Assembly (NCBI GenBank): GCA_018399455.1
Contig: JAGYOT010000129.1
Location: 1-6,034, forward strand
Origin: Desulfobacterales bacterium
Lineage (GTDB): Bacteria > Desulfobacterota > Desulfobacteria > Desulfobacterales > Desulfosalsimonadaceae
Length of the DNA stretch: 6,034 nt
Reading direction: 5' to 3'
The position numbers were made by a program, and so were the translations under genes. Positions 5,232-6,034 of this stretch are shown piece by piece (positions within the stretch are counted from its first letter, which is position 1; each line of letters opens with the position of its first letter). The notes under the pieces are model-generated. The model was not told where the DNA came from and did no database searches. It worked only from the letters and a program-made list of their open reading frames with translations.

Positions 5232-5297
5232 TAGAAAAACCGCAGGGTCAGACCAACTGCATGAATCAGGATTCTTGCCGAAAACGAGGAAAAGCAG

Positions 5298-6034
5298 ATG
5301 AATGAGCTGAACGCTCTGTTCTCACCGATTACCATCAGAACCACAGTCATCCCAAACCGCGCCGTGCTGCCACCCATGGGAACAGGTTTATGCGAAAAAG
5401 GCGGGGGCGTAGGCCAAGCCCTCCTGGCCTATATGAAACGCCAGGCTGCAGGCGGAGCCGGGCTTCTGATATCTGAAATCGCCGCTGTTCATCCCACCGG
5501 CATGATAAGCCCTTTTGAAATCGGCGCATGGGACGATCATTTCATTGCCGGGCTTAAGAAACTGGCCGGGGCCATGCATTCAGCCGGAAACAAAGCGGCC
5601 ATGCAGCTGCATCATGCCGGCCGGGAAAGTCTGTACATGCTCAAAAAGGGAAACGCCCTCGCCCCCTCAGCCGCGCCTAGCCTGATCTATCAGCAGATGC
5701 CGAAAGAGATGTCTTTAGAAGATATCCAGGAAATCATCGCATCTTTCGGAACCGCGGCCCAAAGGGCCAGGGAAGCCGGTTTTGACGCAGTTGAAATCCA
5801 CGGCGCCCACGGCTACCTTCTCACCCAGTTTTTGTCCGCCATTTCCAACCAGCGAACAGATGCCTATGGCGGCGACTTTGCCGGCCGCGCCCGTTTTGTG
5901 ATCGAAGTCGTCCGCGAGGTCCGGAAATCTGTGGGCGACGATTTTCCCGTCCTGCTCCGCATTTCCGCAGAGGAATACATCAAAAACGGCTACACGGTGG
6001 ATGACCTCCTAACGATCGTGCCGGAACTGGTTGA
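5298..6034 (+). CDS. Old Yellow Enzyme family NADH:flavin oxidoreductase (partial, C-terminus off the right edge)
   Basis: The 245 visible residues form most of the FMN-binding TIM barrel of the Old Yellow Enzyme / 2,4-dienoyl-CoA reductase family. Members reduce activated C=C bonds with FMN and NAD(P)H. Motifs: RAVLPPMGTG (21-30) in the first strand, AGGAGLLISE (51-60), MQLHHAGRES (102-111, the LxHxGR motif), EIHGAHGYLLTQFLS (166-180) followed by NQRTDAYGG (184-192), GRARF (196-200) and VLLRIS (218-223). HGAHGYL supplies the conserved active-site histidine region. The ATG at 5298 has GAGGA about eight bases upstream. Single-barrel members are about 350-370 aa; dienoyl-CoA-reductase-like ones run to about 650 aa with an added 4Fe-4S and pyridine-nucleotide domain. 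The window cannot show which this is, so substrate and gene symbol are left open. Confidence 0.9.
   Translation, partial: MNELNALFSPITIRTTVIPNRAVLPPMGTGLCEKGGGVGQALLAYMKRQAAGGAGLLISEIAAVHPTGMISPFEIGAWDDHFIAGLKKLAGAMHSAGNKAAMQLHHAGRESLYMLKKGNALAPSAAPSLIYQQMPKEMSLEDIQEIIASFGTAAQRAREAGFDAVEIHGAHGYLLTQFLSAISNQRTDAYGGDFAGRARFVIEVVREVRKSVGDDFPVLLRISAEEYIKNGYTVDDLLTIVPELV

Larger units (their letters stand above)
4889..5297. other. 409-base divergent intergenic region
   Basis: This gap separates the minus-strand operon from the plus-strand flavin oxidoreductase gene. It contains the operon promoter and palindrome (4913-4950), a central dyad (5097-5119), an 8-bp self-complementary GTTTAAAC (5146-5153), a GC-rich dyad (5156-5170) and a TTGACA promoter candidate (5203-5231). 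The parts between (about 4951-5096) are A/T-rich with no recognisable gene, RNA or terminator. Short open frames here lack ribosome binding sites and family resemblance. Confidence 0.6.

Noticed and set aside
5174..5377. A 67-codon minus-strand frame spanning the promoter region and the start of the flavin oxidoreductase gene
   Set aside because: It overlaps the promoter and start codon of a real gene, has no ribosome binding site worth noting and resembles no family.
5388..5579. Minus-strand open frames of about 60 codons inside the flavin oxidoreductase gene
   Set aside because: They are shadows of the clear Old Yellow Enzyme reading frame on the plus strand.

Overview
This window looks like an ordinary chromosomal stretch from a Gram-negative bacterium, most likely an anaerobic or sulfate-reducing member of the Desulfobacterota. 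That placement is an inference. It rests on the combination of a divergent MoeA, a DUF1614 membrane protein, a secreted DUF3124 protein, a eukaryotic-type hexokinase, a flavodoxin-like FMN reductase remnant and an Old Yellow Enzyme/dienoyl-CoA-reductase-like flavoenzyme. No tRNA, rRNA, CRISPR array, insertion sequence or phage gene is visible.

Layout from left to right. (1) Positions 1-935, minus strand: the first 311 residues of a MoeA-type molybdopterin molybdenumtransferase that runs off the left edge. (2) 936-1074: a short divergent promoter region. (3) 1075-1752, plus strand: a polytopic DUF1614 membrane protein. (4) 1664-1849, minus strand: the 5' remnant of a flavodoxin-fold NADPH-dependent FMN reductase gene, cut off where it meets the DUF1614 stop codon. 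(5) 4888 down to 1895, minus strand: a run of five closely spaced genes. In transcription order they are a 196-aa two-helix membrane protein, a 76-aa two-helix membrane protein, a secreted DUF3124 protein, a hexokinase and a very acidic 111-aa protein. (6) 4889-5297: a 409-base divergent regulatory region with three dyad-symmetric elements and a promoter candidate for each direction. (7) 5298-6034, plus strand: the first 245 residues of an Old Yellow Enzyme family flavin oxidoreductase that runs off the right edge.

The five-gene minus-strand run is the most unusual part. Its first four genes are 25-34 bases apart, each with its own Shine-Dalgarno sequence, and the first is preceded by a TATACT -10 candidate whose -35 region lies inside an 8-bp-arm palindrome. 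This suggests one operator-controlled operon that pairs an apparently intact hexokinase with envelope proteins of unknown function. The second notable point is the decayed flavodoxin gene, which marks a past deletion or rearrangement. Three genes (hexokinase, DUF3124, 76-aa protein) have open frames extending upstream to TTG codons, but the ribosome binding sites favour internal ATG starts, and those are used here. I found nothing that can be firmly called a new defence or mobile system.
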